Shown here one piece after another: positions 18,683 through 27,538 of a DNA stretch of 53,581 nucleotides. The notes under the pieces were generated by a model. The model was not told the origin of the DNA. It worked only from the letters and a program-made list of their open reading frames with translations, and searched no databases. Position numbers and translations under genes: made by a program. Within the stretch, counting starts at the first letter, position 1. Every line of letters begins with the position of its first letter. The stretch is from Thiofaba sp049322715 (GTDB lineage Bacteria; Pseudomonadota; Gammaproteobacteria; Halothiobacillales; Halothiobacillaceae), in contig JBMOQP010000037.1 of assembly GCA_049322715.1 (NCBI GenBank), positions 1 to 53,581 on the forward strand, written 5' to 3'.

Positions 18683-19917
18683 AAAATGCTGTCGGGAACG
18701 GCGTTGGGGCACCGAAAGGCGACACCCAGAGGGTGGATGCCGACCATCCGTGGCCGGCATCCTCCGGGCTTGCTCAGGAGCAAGCTCCGATCCGTTCCAT
18801 ACGGATCGGTGAATCCAGGGATGGATTCCACAGTCTTTCCGTCCGGGCCGCTCAGGCTCGCATCGACCTCGAGGCCCTGCGCCACAACTTCGGCGTGCTG
18901 CGGGGAGCGGCGGACGGCGCGAAGGTCTTCCCCGCGCTCAAGGCGGACGCCTACGGCCATGGCATGCTCGCCTGCGCCCAGGCCCTGCGCGATCTCGCCG
19001 ACGGCTTCGTGGTGGCGACCCTGGGCGAGGCCGAGGTCCTGCGCCGCGCGGGCATCACCCAGCGGCTGATGGTCTTGCAGGGCTTTGCCTCGCTGGCCGA
19101 GGCTCGGCAGGCGGCGCGCCTGATGCTGGAGCCGGTCGTGCACCAGTCCTGGCAGGTCGAGCTTCTGGAGAGCGGCCACACCGGCCTGCCGCTCCGGGTC
19201 TGGCTCAAGATCGACACCGGCATGCACCGCATGGGGATCGAGCCGGAGCAGGCCGGGGAACTCCATGCCCGCCTCATGGCGAGTGGTCGGTTGCGCGGCA
19301 CCCCTGGCCTGATGACCCATTTCGCTTGCGCCGACGAGGCCGACCCTGCGGCCACCCGGCGCCAGATCGAGGTCTTCCGTCAGGCCGTCGAAGGGCTGGA
19401 GGGAGAGCGCAGCCTGTCCAATTCGGCTGGGCTGCTCGGCGGCTACGGCGCGGGCGGGGACATCGTGCGTCCCGGCATCGCCCTCTATGGCGGAAACCCG
19501 TTTGTGCGCGGGAGCGCGGCGGACCATGGCCTGCGTCCGGTGATGACGCTCACCACCCGTCTGCTGGCGGTCAAGCAGCAGCCTGCCGGCGCGGCCATCG
19601 GCTACGGCGCCACCTGGACCTGTCCCGAGGACATGCCGGTCGGCATTGCCGCCATCGGCTATGGCGACGGCTACCCGCGCCGCACCCCGGCTGGTACGCC
19701 GGTGCTGGTCAATGGCCAGCGTGCCTCGCTCATCGGGCGTGTCTCGATGGATCTCGTCACCCTCGACCTGCGCGGCATCGAGGCTCGCCCGGGCGACGAG
19801 GTTGAATTGTGGGGAGGGGGGCTGCCGGTGGACGAGGTGGCCAAGGCCATCGGCACCATCAGCTACGATCTCACCTGTGCGGCGGGCGCGCATGTGGGCC
19901 GCCACTATCTGGCCTGA
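18679..19917 (+). CDS. alr: Alanine racemase with a repeat-derived N-terminal extension
   Basis: PLP enzyme that makes D-alanine for peptidoglycan. The catalytic domain is complete: conserved start ARIDLEALRHN (residues 60-70 of the long form), PLP lysine Lys88 in ALKADAYGHG, catalytic tyrosine Tyr309 in IGYGATW, and the C-terminal barrel. The problem is the start. No in-frame ATG lies before ARIDL; the only usual start codons are GTG at 18679 (overlapping the dnaB stop) and GTG at 18733 (AAAGG about 13 bases upstream). Either way 40 to 58 extra residues are read from a palindromic repeat block at 18695-18828. Alr normally starts only a few residues before this motif. The 18679 start is the maximal frame, not a proven one. 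Confidence 0.88.
   Translation: MKNAVGNGVGAPKGDTQRVDADHPWPASSGLAQEQAPIRSIRIGESRDGFHSLSVRAAQARIDLEALRHNFGVLRGAADGAKVFPALKADAYGHGMLACAQALRDLADGFVVATLGEAEVLRRAGITQRLMVLQGFASLAEARQAARLMLEPVVHQSWQVELLESGHTGLPLRVWLKIDTGMHRMGIEPEQAGELHARLMASGRLRGTPGLMTHFACADEADPAATRRQIEVFRQAVEGLEGERSLSNSAGLLGGYGAGGDIVRPGIALYGGNPFVRGSAADHGLRPVMTLTTRLLAVKQQPAGAAIGYGATWTCPEDMPVGIAAIGYGDGYPRRTPAGTPVLVNGQRASLIGRVSMDLVTLDLRGIEARPGDEVELWGGGLPVDEVAKAIGTISYDLTCAAGAHVGRHYLA
18695..18828. repeat. Hairpin array overlapping the 5' end of alr
   Basis: Bases 18695-18737 match block 2 after asd at 36 of 43 positions. GGATGCCG (18735-18742) pairs with CGGCATCC (18755-18762), with an inner CCA/TGG. GCTTGCTC (18768-18775) pairs with GAGCAAGC (18778-18785). 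CCGATCCGT (18787-18795), loop TCCAT, ACGGATCGG (18801-18809). GAATCC (18811-18816), loop AGGGAT, GGATTC (18823-18828). The whole block lies in the alr reading frame. Confidence 0.85.
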
Positions 19918-19990
19918 CCGATCCGTCCGGAACGGATCGGGAGTCGCCATGAGGCGACCCCGAAGGGGGCCGACCAGGGATGGTCGGCAT
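19918..19990. repeat. Hairpin array between the convergent alr and degS genes
   Basis: CCGATCCGT (19918-19926), loop CCGGA, ACGGATCGG (19932-19940): the same stem as upstream of the alr core. GTCGCC (19943-19948), loop ATGA, GGCGAC (19953-19958). CCC-gaa-GGG, then GCCGACC (19969-19975), loop AGGGAT, GGTCGGC (19982-19988). Bases 19931-19990 equal 7641-7700 at 55 of 60 positions. The first stem starts on the base after the alr stop, so it could double as a transcription end signal, although no T run follows. Confidence 0.85.
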
Positions 19991-20007
19991 CAGCGACTCT
20001 CTGATCG

Positions 20008-21135
20008 TCACGGTTCTGGCTGGAGAGTGACGGATTTCTCACTGCGGCGACCGTTGTTCAGGATGGTCAGCCGGACCGTGTCCCCCACCTCGAACTCATC
20101 CAGCCGCGCAAGGAATGCGCTGACGGAGGTGACGGGACGGCCCTCCAGCGCAAGGATGATGTCGCCCGGCACGATGACCCCTTCGCGGGAGAGCGTGGCG
20201 CCGACCAGTCCCGCCGTCTCGGCGGCGGAACCGGGGGCGATCCCGAGGATGACCACGCCTTCCACCCCCAGCGCGCGGGTCAGTCTTCGGTTCAGTTCCT
20301 CGTTCACCTGAATCCCCACGGAGGGGCGAAGATAGCGTCCGTGGCGGATGAGCCGTGGCACGACGCGGTTGACCGTGTCCACCGGCACGGCGAAGCCGAT
20401 GCCGGCGCTCGTGCCGCTGGGGCTGTAGATGGCCGTGTTGATGCCGATCAGCCGTCCCGCCGAATCCAGCAGCGGGCCGCCGGAATTGCCCGGATTGATC
20501 GCCGCGTCGGTCTGGATCAGGTGCTCGATCGTGGTGCTGTTGTCCGTGGAGAGGGATCGGTCGAGCGCGGAGACGATGCCGGTGGTGAGCGTCCAGTCGA
20601 GACCGAAGGGGTTGCCGATGGCAAAGACCTTCTGGCCCACCCGGAGGGGGTGGCTTTCCCCCAGGGGAATGGGGGCCGGACGCTTCAGACCCAGTCCGAT
20701 GCGCAGCACCGCGAGGTCGTGCGCGGGGCTGGCACCCACAAGGGAAGCCCTGAGCTGGCGGCCGTCGGCCAGCCGGATCCACGCCTCGCTGGCGCCCTGG
20801 ATGACGTGGAAGTTGGTGACGACGTGGCCTGCCTCATCCCACAGGAAGCCGGAGCCCGTGCCCCGCGGCACGCTGAAGACGTCGCGGGTCCAGAGGTCCT
20901 GCACCTGCTCGCGCGTGGTGATGAACACCACGGACTCGCGTGCCTTCTCGAATAGTTCGATGGTCGCAGCCTCGTCCGCGGCAAGGTCGCCGCGCGGCGT
21001 GACGGTGCGGGGTTCGGTCCCCGAGCCGCCCCCGAACCATGGGCCGAAGGGAACCTGCCAGATCAGGATGAGCAAGACGGCCAGCAAGGCCAGCCAAGGC
21101 AGGCGGGAGAGGAGGCGCGCTGAGAGTGGGGGCAT
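20008..21135 (-). CDS. degS: DegS/AlgW-type envelope serine protease (HtrA family)
   Basis: 375 residues with a single N-terminal membrane helix (about 11-28), a trypsin-like domain and one C-terminal PDZ domain (about 270-370). The catalytic triad is His110 (TNFHVI), Asp140 (AHDLAVL) and Ser218 (NPGNSGGPL). One PDZ domain plus an anchor fits DegS/AlgW, the sensor protease that cuts RseA/MucA-type anti-sigma factors under envelope stress, rather than DegP/DegQ with two PDZ domains. The start at 21135 gives the membrane helix. It converges on alr across the hairpin block. The rseA/sigma-E genes are not in the window. Confidence 0.88.
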   Translation of the reverse strand: MPPLSARLLSRLPWLALLAVLLILIWQVPFGPWFGGGSGTEPRTVTPRGDLAADEAATIELFEKARESVVFITTREQVQDLWTRDVFSVPRGTGSGFLWDEAGHVVTNFHVIQGASEAWIRLADGRQLRASLVGASPAHDLAVLRIGLGLKRPAPIPLGESHPLRVGQKVFAIGNPFGLDWTLTTGIVSALDRSLSTDNSTTIEHLIQTDAAINPGNSGGPLLDSAGRLIGINTAIYSPSGTSAGIGFAVPVDTVNRVVPRLIRHGRYLRPSVGIQVNEELNRRLTRALGVEGVVILGIAPGSAAETAGLVGATLSREGVIVPGDIILALEGRPVTSVSAFLARLDEFEVGDTVRLTILNNGRRSEKSVTLQPEP

Positions 21136-21226
21136 GTCGATGCACCGGGAAGAGGAGCCCCGATTTTATCCGATCGATGCCGTCTGTCCCCGTCACGCTT
21201 TCCGATGCCCCGCCGAGGGCTGACCG

Positions 21227-23542
21227 TCAGTCGCTGACCCCGGGATTCCTCAGCCTGCGGGCGGCTTCCACCATGTTGCGCAGGCCGGCCTCGCTCTCTG
21301 CCCAGCCGCGGGTCTTCAGCCCGCAATCCGGATTGACCCAAAGGTTGCGAGGGGAAATGACCTTGGCGGCCTTGCGCAGCAAGCGCTCCATCTCGGCAGC
21401 CGGAGGCACGCGCGGGGAGTGGATGTCCCATACGCCGGGGCCGATTTCATTGGGGTAGGCAAAATCGCCGAAGCCTGTCAGCAGGTCCATGTCCGAGCGC
21501 GAGGTCTCGATGGTGATGACATCGGCGTCCAGTGCGGCGATGGCGGGCAGGATATCGTTGAACTCCGAGTAGCACATGTGGGTGTGGACCTGCGTGGCGT
21601 TGCCGACCGGCGATGCGCTGATGCGGAAGCAGCGGCCGGCCCAGTCGAGGTAGTCCCTCCAGTCGCTCCTGCGCAGCGGCAGGCCTTCGCGGAAGGCCGG
21701 CTCGTCGATCTGGATGACGCGGATGCCGGCCCTCTCCAGGTCGGCCACCTCGTCGCGGATGGCCAGCGCGATTTGTTCGCAGGTCTGTCTGCGCGGCTGG
21801 TCGTCGCGCACAAAGGACCATTGCAGGATGGTCACCGGGCCGGTCAGCATGCCCTTCATCGGCCGGTCGGTGAGCGACTGGGCGTAGCTCGTCCAGGCGA
21901 CGGTCATGGGGGCAGGGCGGCTGACATCGCCGTAGATGATCGGCGGCTTGACGCAGCGGGAGCCGTAGGACTGCACCCATGCGTTCCGGGTGAAGGCGAA
22001 ACCGGCCAGCTGTTCGCCGAAATACTCCACCATGTCGTTGCGCTCCGGCTCGCCGTGGACCAGCACGTCCAGGCCGATCGACTCCTGCCGGTGTACGATG
22101 CGCGCGATTTCCTCGCGGATCACGCCCTCGTAGGCCGCCTGGGTGATGTCGCCCCGGCGGAAGGAGGCGCGTGCGGCGCGCAGCTCGGCGGTCTGCGGGA
22201 AGGAGCCGATGGTGGTGGTGGGGAAGGGCGGCAGAGCCAGCGTCTCGCGCTGGATGCGCTGGCGCTCGGCGAAGGGGGCGGCGCGACGGTCGGCATCCGC
22301 CGGCAGGGCGAGCAGGCGCCCGGCCACCTGTGCATCGTGCACGCGCGTGCTGGCGCGACGAGATGCGATGGCGGCGCGCGCGGCAGCGAGTGCCTCGTGG
22401 ACGCTTTCATCGCCGCCGCTCAGCGCTTGGCCCAGCACATTCAGTTCGATCAGCTTCTGGCGGGCGAAGGCCAGCCATGATTTCAGTTCGCCATCGAGCC
22501 CGTTTTCCTGATCGAGGTCGATGGGCACGTGCAGCAGGGAGCAGCTTGGCGCGAGCCACAGCCTGTCTCCGCGTTGCCCTGCCAGCGGCCTGAGCCGGGC
22601 AAGCGCGGCGTCGAGGTCGGCGCGCCAGATGTTGCGTCCGTCGATGATGCCGGCGGACAGCACCTTGTGAGCGGGCAGCCAGTCAGCCACGCGGGATAGC
22701 TCGTCCGGCGCGCGCACGGCATCGACATGAAGGCCGTCGACCGGCAGCTGGCAGGCCAGGCGCAGGTTGTCGGCCAGGCGGCTGAAGTAGCTGGCCAGCA
22801 GCAGATTCGGACGATGGTTGGCCAGGCGCGCATAGGCGGTCTCGAAGGCCCGGCACCAGGCAGCGGGCAGATCGAGGCCGAGGATGGGCTCGTCGATTTG
22901 CACCCATGCAACCCCCAGCTGCTTCAGTCGGGCGAGGATCTCGCCATAGGCCGGAAGCAGGCGTTCGAGCAGGTCGAGACGATCAAAGTCCCCTGCCTTT
23001 TCCTTGCCCAGCCAGAGAAAGGTCAGCGGGCCGATCAGTACCGCCTTGACCGGATGGCCGAGGGACTGGGCTTCGGCTACCTCCTCGAACAGGCGCCGGG
23101 AGGCAGGCCGGAAGGTCGTCTCCGGGGTGAATTCGGGCACCAGGTAGTGATAGTTGGTGTCGAACCACTTGGTCATTTCCAGCGCACGCTGGTCGCCGGC
23201 ATCGTGGTGGGCGCCACAGCATGAGGGCGCCTGGTCGCTCACCCCGCGCGCCATGATGAAGTAGCGGGTGAGTTCATCTTCATCGCCAAACCCAAAGCGC
23301 GCCGGCTCGCAGCCGAGCAACTGGATATGGTCGAGCACGTGGTCGTAGAGGGCGAAGTCGCCGACCGTGACGAAGCCCAGGCCGGCCGCACGCTGGATGT
23401 CCCAGTGGCGGGCACGCAGGGCGCGGGCGGTCTCGTGCAGGGCGTCGGCGTTGGTTTCGCCCCGCCAGAAGGCCTCCAGAGCGAACTTTAGCTCGCGCTG
23501 GAGGCCTATGCGCGGGAAGCCAATGGTATGGGTGGTATTCAT
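21227..23542 (-). CDS. metE: Cobalamin-independent methionine synthase
   Basis: Transfers a methyl group from methyltetrahydropteroyl-triglutamate to homocysteine, the last step of methionine synthesis. 771 residues, close to the 753 of E. coli. The start MNTTHTIGFPRIGLQRELK and the zinc ligands HTHMCYSEF (His, Cys) and NPDCGLKTRGW (Cys) near the C-terminus are present. The ATG at 23542 is preferred to one 10 codons upstream because GGAGT lies 8 bases before it and it gives the family N-terminus. It is divergent from metR, the usual metE/metR pairing. Confidence 0.96.
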   Translation of the reverse strand: MNTTHTIGFPRIGLQRELKFALEAFWRGETNADALHETARALRARHWDIQRAAGLGFVTVGDFALYDHVLDHIQLLGCEPARFGFGDEDELTRYFIMARGVSDQAPSCCGAHHDAGDQRALEMTKWFDTNYHYLVPEFTPETTFRPASRRLFEEVAEAQSLGHPVKAVLIGPLTFLWLGKEKAGDFDRLDLLERLLPAYGEILARLKQLGVAWVQIDEPILGLDLPAAWCRAFETAYARLANHRPNLLLASYFSRLADNLRLACQLPVDGLHVDAVRAPDELSRVADWLPAHKVLSAGIIDGRNIWRADLDAALARLRPLAGQRGDRLWLAPSCSLLHVPIDLDQENGLDGELKSWLAFARQKLIELNVLGQALSGGDESVHEALAAARAAIASRRASTRVHDAQVAGRLLALPADADRRAAPFAERQRIQRETLALPPFPTTTIGSFPQTAELRAARASFRRGDITQAAYEGVIREEIARIVHRQESIGLDVLVHGEPERNDMVEYFGEQLAGFAFTRNAWVQSYGSRCVKPPIIYGDVSRPAPMTVAWTSYAQSLTDRPMKGMLTGPVTILQWSFVRDDQPRRQTCEQIALAIRDEVADLERAGIRVIQIDEPAFREGLPLRRSDWRDYLDWAGRCFRISASPVGNATQVHTHMCYSEFNDILPAIAALDADVITIETSRSDMDLLTGFGDFAYPNEIGPGVWDIHSPRVPPAAEMERLLRKAAKVISPRNLWVNPDCGLKTRGWAESEAGLRNMVEAARRLRNPGVSD

Positions 23543-23633
23543 GACAGCACTCCGTTGATGAATGCATGACATGATCTTGCGGGGTTATTTATGATTCAAA
23601 CGAATGTTTTTCATTTTTTGATGATGGTGATTC
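23543..23633. promoter_or_regulatory. Divergent metE/metR control region
   Basis: The 91 bases between the divergent genes are clearly more AT-rich than their surroundings. Short dyads are present: ATTC-aaac-GAAT at 23594-23605 and AATG-ttttt-CATT at 23603-23615, which resemble but do not equal the TGAA-N5-TTCA site of E. coli MetR. By family precedent MetR should bind here and activate metE with homocysteine as co-effector. Exact promoters were not resolved. Confidence 0.5.
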
Positions 23634-24554
23634 ATGATTGAGTTGCGCCACCTGCGCATGGTCCAGGCCCTGGCAGAGACGGGTTCGGTGTCGGCGGCGG
23701 CGGTCCGGGTGCATCTGACCCAATCCGCGCTGTCGCACCAGCTCGGCGCGTTGGAACGCTATTTCGGCATCCCGCTGGTCGACCGCTCGCGCCGCCCCCT
23801 GCGCCTGACTCCTGCGGGGGAGCGGTTGTTGCTGGCGGCGCGGCGTGTCCTGCCAGAGGTGGAGGCGGCGCGCGCCGATCTCCTGCGCCAGGCGTCCGAT
23901 CACACGCCCGAGAGCCTGCGCATCGCGGTCGAGTGCCATTCCTGCTTCGACTGGCTGATGCCCGCGATGGACGCCTACCGCGCCGAGCGGCCCGAGGCGG
24001 AGCTCGACCTGGTCGGCGGCTTCCTGCCCGAGCCCGTCGACCTGCTGCTGGAGGGGCGGGCGGACCTGGCCGTGGTGTCCCAGCCGGATGAGTGCCCGGG
24101 GGTAAGCTATCTGTCGCTGTTCCGCTATGAGATCGTTGCCTTGCTGGCCCCGGGGCATCCCTTGGCTGATCGTGATTTTCTGACCGCCGCCGATTTCGCG
24201 GGGCAGACGCTCATCAGCTATCCCCTGCCGGACCAGGCACTGGACGTGGTGCAGCGTGTCCTGCGTCCCGCCGGGGTTTTGCCGGAGCGCCGGACCGCCG
24301 AGCTGACCGTCGCCATCCTCCAGCTCGTCGCCTCCCGCCGCGGGCTGGCCGCCCTGCCGCGCTGGGCGGCGCAGACGCAGATCGAGCGCGGTTACGTGCT
24401 GGCGCGCGGCATCGGCCAGGAAGGCATGTGGAGTACCCTGTACGCCGCTGTGCGCACAGAGGAAGCCGATGCCAGGGGGTCCTTCATTTCTACCTTGCGT
24501 CGTACGGCTTTCGCGACCCTGCAGGGCATCGAGCAGCCGGCCAGCCAAGGTTGA
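23634..24554 (+). CDS. metR: LysR-family activator of methionine genes
   Basis: 306 residues with an N-terminal helix-turn-helix (about 1-60, GSVSAAAVRVHLTQSALSHQL) and an effector domain. The opening MIELRHLRMVQALAETGSV, the ALSHQLGALE recognition helix and the location divergent from metE support MetR over other LysR proteins. It would sense homocysteine and activate metE. The promoter of the following sodA gene overlaps or follows its 3' end. Confidence 0.9.
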   Translation: MIELRHLRMVQALAETGSVSAAAVRVHLTQSALSHQLGALERYFGIPLVDRSRRPLRLTPAGERLLLAARRVLPEVEAARADLLRQASDHTPESLRIAVECHSCFDWLMPAMDAYRAERPEAELDLVGGFLPEPVDLLLEGRADLAVVSQPDECPGVSYLSLFRYEIVALLAPGHPLADRDFLTAADFAGQTLISYPLPDQALDVVQRVLRPAGVLPERRTAELTVAILQLVASRRGLAALPRWAAQTQIERGYVLARGIGQEGMWSTLYAAVRTEEADARGSFISTLRRTAFATLQGIEQPASQG

Positions 24555-24585
24555 CCTCGGCACTCGGGAATTTGCCTTCGCTCTG

Positions 24586-24594
24586 TGCTATAAA
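24586..24594 (+). promoter_or_regulatory. Extended -10 promoter candidate for sodA
   Basis: TG-C-TATAAA at 24586-24594 matches the extended -10 form and lies 41 bases before the sodA ATG, with AAGGAG at 24622-24627 as the ribosome site. There is no good -35 hexamer at the expected spacing, which extended -10 promoters can do without. Confidence 0.45.
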
Positions 24595-24635
24595 CGCGCA
24601 GAAAGCCGTTCCCGTTCATTCCAAGGAGATCCGAC

Positions 24636-25247
<612 letters not shown>

Positions 25248-25316
25248 TCCACTGCCCTCGAGGCCGTCCGCGTCGCCCTTCACAAGCCCGGGCGGCGCGG
25301 TTAAACTCCTGAAAAC

Positions 25317-25344
25317 ATGGCCCGTTCGCCGGGCCATTTTTGTT
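25317..25344 (+). terminator. Intrinsic terminator after sodA
   Basis: ATGGCCCG (25317-25324), loop TTCGC, CGGGCCAT (25330-25337), followed by TTTTGTTT. A perfect 8-bp GC-rich stem with a T run. Confidence 0.88.
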
Positions 25345-25427
25345 TCTGGAAAACGCTGATTCATTCGCTGAGGCGACGCGAAATCGCCTGATCAAATCGA
25401 TCAGACACCTTCATGGAGCGGGATTTC

Positions 25428-26618
25428 ATGTCCACCCCCCATCTGATGAACACCTACAACCGCCTGCCCGTCACCTTCGCGAAGGGGCAAGGCGCCACCC
25501 TCTGGGACACCGAGGGCAAGAGCTATCTCGATGCCATCACCGGCGTGGCCGTCTGCGGCCTGGGGCACGCCCAGCCGGACATCGCCCGGGCCATCTGCGA
25601 GCAGGCCCAGACGCTCATCCATACCTCCAACATCTACGGCATCGCCTGGCAGGAGAAGCTGGCGGATCGGCTGTGCGAGGTCGCCGGCATGGAGAAGGTT
25701 TTCTTCTGCAACTCCGGCGCCGAGGCCAACGAGGCTGCGATCAAGCTCGCCCGCCTCTATGCCCATCGCAAGGGCATTGCCGAGCCGCGCATCGTGGTGA
25801 TGGAGTCCAGCTTCCACGGCCGCACCCTGGCCACCCTGTCCGCCACCGGCAACCGCAAGGTCCAGGCCGGCTTCGAACCGCTGGTCGGCGGCTTCGTGCG
25901 CGTTCCATACGGTGACCTCGAGACCCTGCGCCAGGTAGGCAGCCACGACCGCAGCATCGTCGCCGTGCTGGTCGAGCCGGTGCAGGGCGAGGGCGGCGTG
26001 CGCGTTCCGCCGCCTGCCTACCTGCAGGGCGTGCGAGAGATCTGCGATGCGCACGGTTGGCTGATGATGGTGGACGAGGTGCAGACCGGCATCGGACGGA
26101 CCGGCCACTGGTTCGGCTTCCAGCACGCCGGCATCCTGCCGGACGTGATGAGCCTGGCCAAGGGGCTGGGCAACGGCGTGCCGGTCGGCGCCTGCCTTGC
26201 AGCCGGGGCCGCGGCCGAACTGTTCGCGCCCGGCAACCACGGTTCGACCTTCGGCGGTAACCCGCTGGTCTGCCGCGTGGCCCATACCGTGCTCGAGGTG
26301 ATCGAGCGCGACGGGCTCGTCGAGCGTGCGGCGCAGCTCGGCGCCCGCATCCGCGACGGCCTGGCCGCTCGCCTGGCGGGGCTGCACGGGGTGGTCGAGG
26401 TGCGTGGGCTCGGCCTGATGATCGGCGTCCAGTTGGACCGTCCCTGTGGAGACCTGGTCAAGCAGGCCCTGGCGCGTGGCCTGCTGATCAATGTCACCGC
26501 CGACTCGGTGATCCGCCTGCTGCCCGCGCTGGTCATGAGCGACGAGCAGGCTGACCAGCTGGTGGACATCCTCTCCGGGCTGGTAAAGGACTTCCTGGCG
26601 GCAGAGGTGAAGGCATGA
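25428..26618 (+). CDS. argD: Acetylornithine aminotransferase
   Basis: PLP class III aminotransferase making N-acetylornithine, and often succinyldiaminopimelate. 396 residues. LDAITGVAVCGLGH, CNSGAEANEAAIKLAR, VDEVQTGIGRTG and the PLP-lysine segment SLAKGLGNGVP are present. The ATG at 25428 is chosen over 25413 because GGAG (25414-25417) is correctly spaced for it and MSTPHLMNTYNRLPV is the family start. Its stop overlaps argF by 4 bases (ATGA). Confidence 0.96.
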   Translation: MSTPHLMNTYNRLPVTFAKGQGATLWDTEGKSYLDAITGVAVCGLGHAQPDIARAICEQAQTLIHTSNIYGIAWQEKLADRLCEVAGMEKVFFCNSGAEANEAAIKLARLYAHRKGIAEPRIVVMESSFHGRTLATLSATGNRKVQAGFEPLVGGFVRVPYGDLETLRQVGSHDRSIVAVLVEPVQGEGGVRVPPPAYLQGVREICDAHGWLMMVDEVQTGIGRTGHWFGFQHAGILPDVMSLAKGLGNGVPVGACLAAGAAAELFAPGNHGSTFGGNPLVCRVAHTVLEVIERDGLVERAAQLGARIRDGLAARLAGLHGVVEVRGLGLMIGVQLDRPCGDLVKQALARGLLINVTADSVIRLLPALVMSDEQADQLVDILSGLVKDFLAAEVKA

Positions 26619-27529
26619 GAGCCCCGCGCCACTTCATCTCGCTGGACGATCTGAGTCCGGATGAGCTGCGTCGGGTGCTGGACCGCGCCCTCCACCTGAA
26701 GGCTGCCCGCGCGCGCGGCGAGCAGGTGCTGACCCTGCAGAACCGCGTGCTCGGCATGATCTTCGAGAAGGCCTCAACCCGTACGCGCGTGTCGTTCGAG
26801 GCCGGGATGGCGCAGCTTGGCGGGCACGCCATCTTCCTCTCCCCGCGCGATACCCAGCTTGGGCGTGGCGAGCCGATCGCTGACAGCGCCCGCGTGCTGT
26901 CGCGCATGGTCGACATCATCATGATCCGTGCGCATCACCACGCGGATCTGGTGGAGTTCGCCGCCCATTCGCGCGTACCGGTCATCAATGCCCTGACCGA
27001 CCTGAATCATCCCTGCCAGCTGCTGGCCGACATGCTGACCTACGAGGAGCATCGCGGTAGCATCGCCGGCAAGACCGTGGCCTGGGTTGGCGATGGCTTC
27101 AACATGTGCCACAGCTATATCCAGGCGGCACGCGTGTTCGGCTTCAGGCTGAATGTCGCCACCCCCGCCGGCTATGGGCCCGACCCGGCCATCGTGGCCG
27201 AGGCGGACGGGCAGGTCATGCTGACCCATGACCCGCGCGTGGCCTGCCGCGATGCCGACCTGGTGGTCACCGACGTGTGGACCAGCATGGGGCAGGAGGA
27301 GGAGACCGAGCGCCGCCGTCGCGACTTCGCCGGCTATTGCGTCGGCGAGGAGCTGATGGCCCTGGCACGCCCGGATGCGCTGTTCATGCACTGCCTACCG
27401 GCCCACCGAGGCGAGGAGGTGGACTCCGCCGTGATCGACGGCCCTTGGAGCGTGGTCTGGGATGAGGCGGAGAATCGCATGCACACCCAGAAGGCCCTGC
27501 TCGAGTTCCTGCTCGGCGCCCTGGACTGA
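26615..27529 (+). CDS. argF: Ornithine carbamoyltransferase
   Basis: Forms citrulline from ornithine and carbamoyl phosphate. 304 residues. The carbamoyl-phosphate loop STRTR is at residues 54-58, and HPCQ and the ornithine-side HCLPAHRGEEV follow. It is translationally coupled to argD by a 4-base overlap and is followed after 9 bases by argA. The length and lack of extra domains suggest the anabolic trimeric type. Confidence 0.97.
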   Translation: MRAPRHFISLDDLSPDELRRVLDRALHLKAARARGEQVLTLQNRVLGMIFEKASTRTRVSFEAGMAQLGGHAIFLSPRDTQLGRGEPIADSARVLSRMVDIIMIRAHHHADLVEFAAHSRVPVINALTDLNHPCQLLADMLTYEEHRGSIAGKTVAWVGDGFNMCHSYIQAARVFGFRLNVATPAGYGPDPAIVAEADGQVMLTHDPRVACRDADLVVTDVWTSMGQEEETERRRRDFAGYCVGEELMALARPDALFMHCLPAHRGEEVDSAVIDGPWSVVWDEAENRMHTQKALLEFLLGALD

Positions 27530-27538
27530 GGCCTCAAG

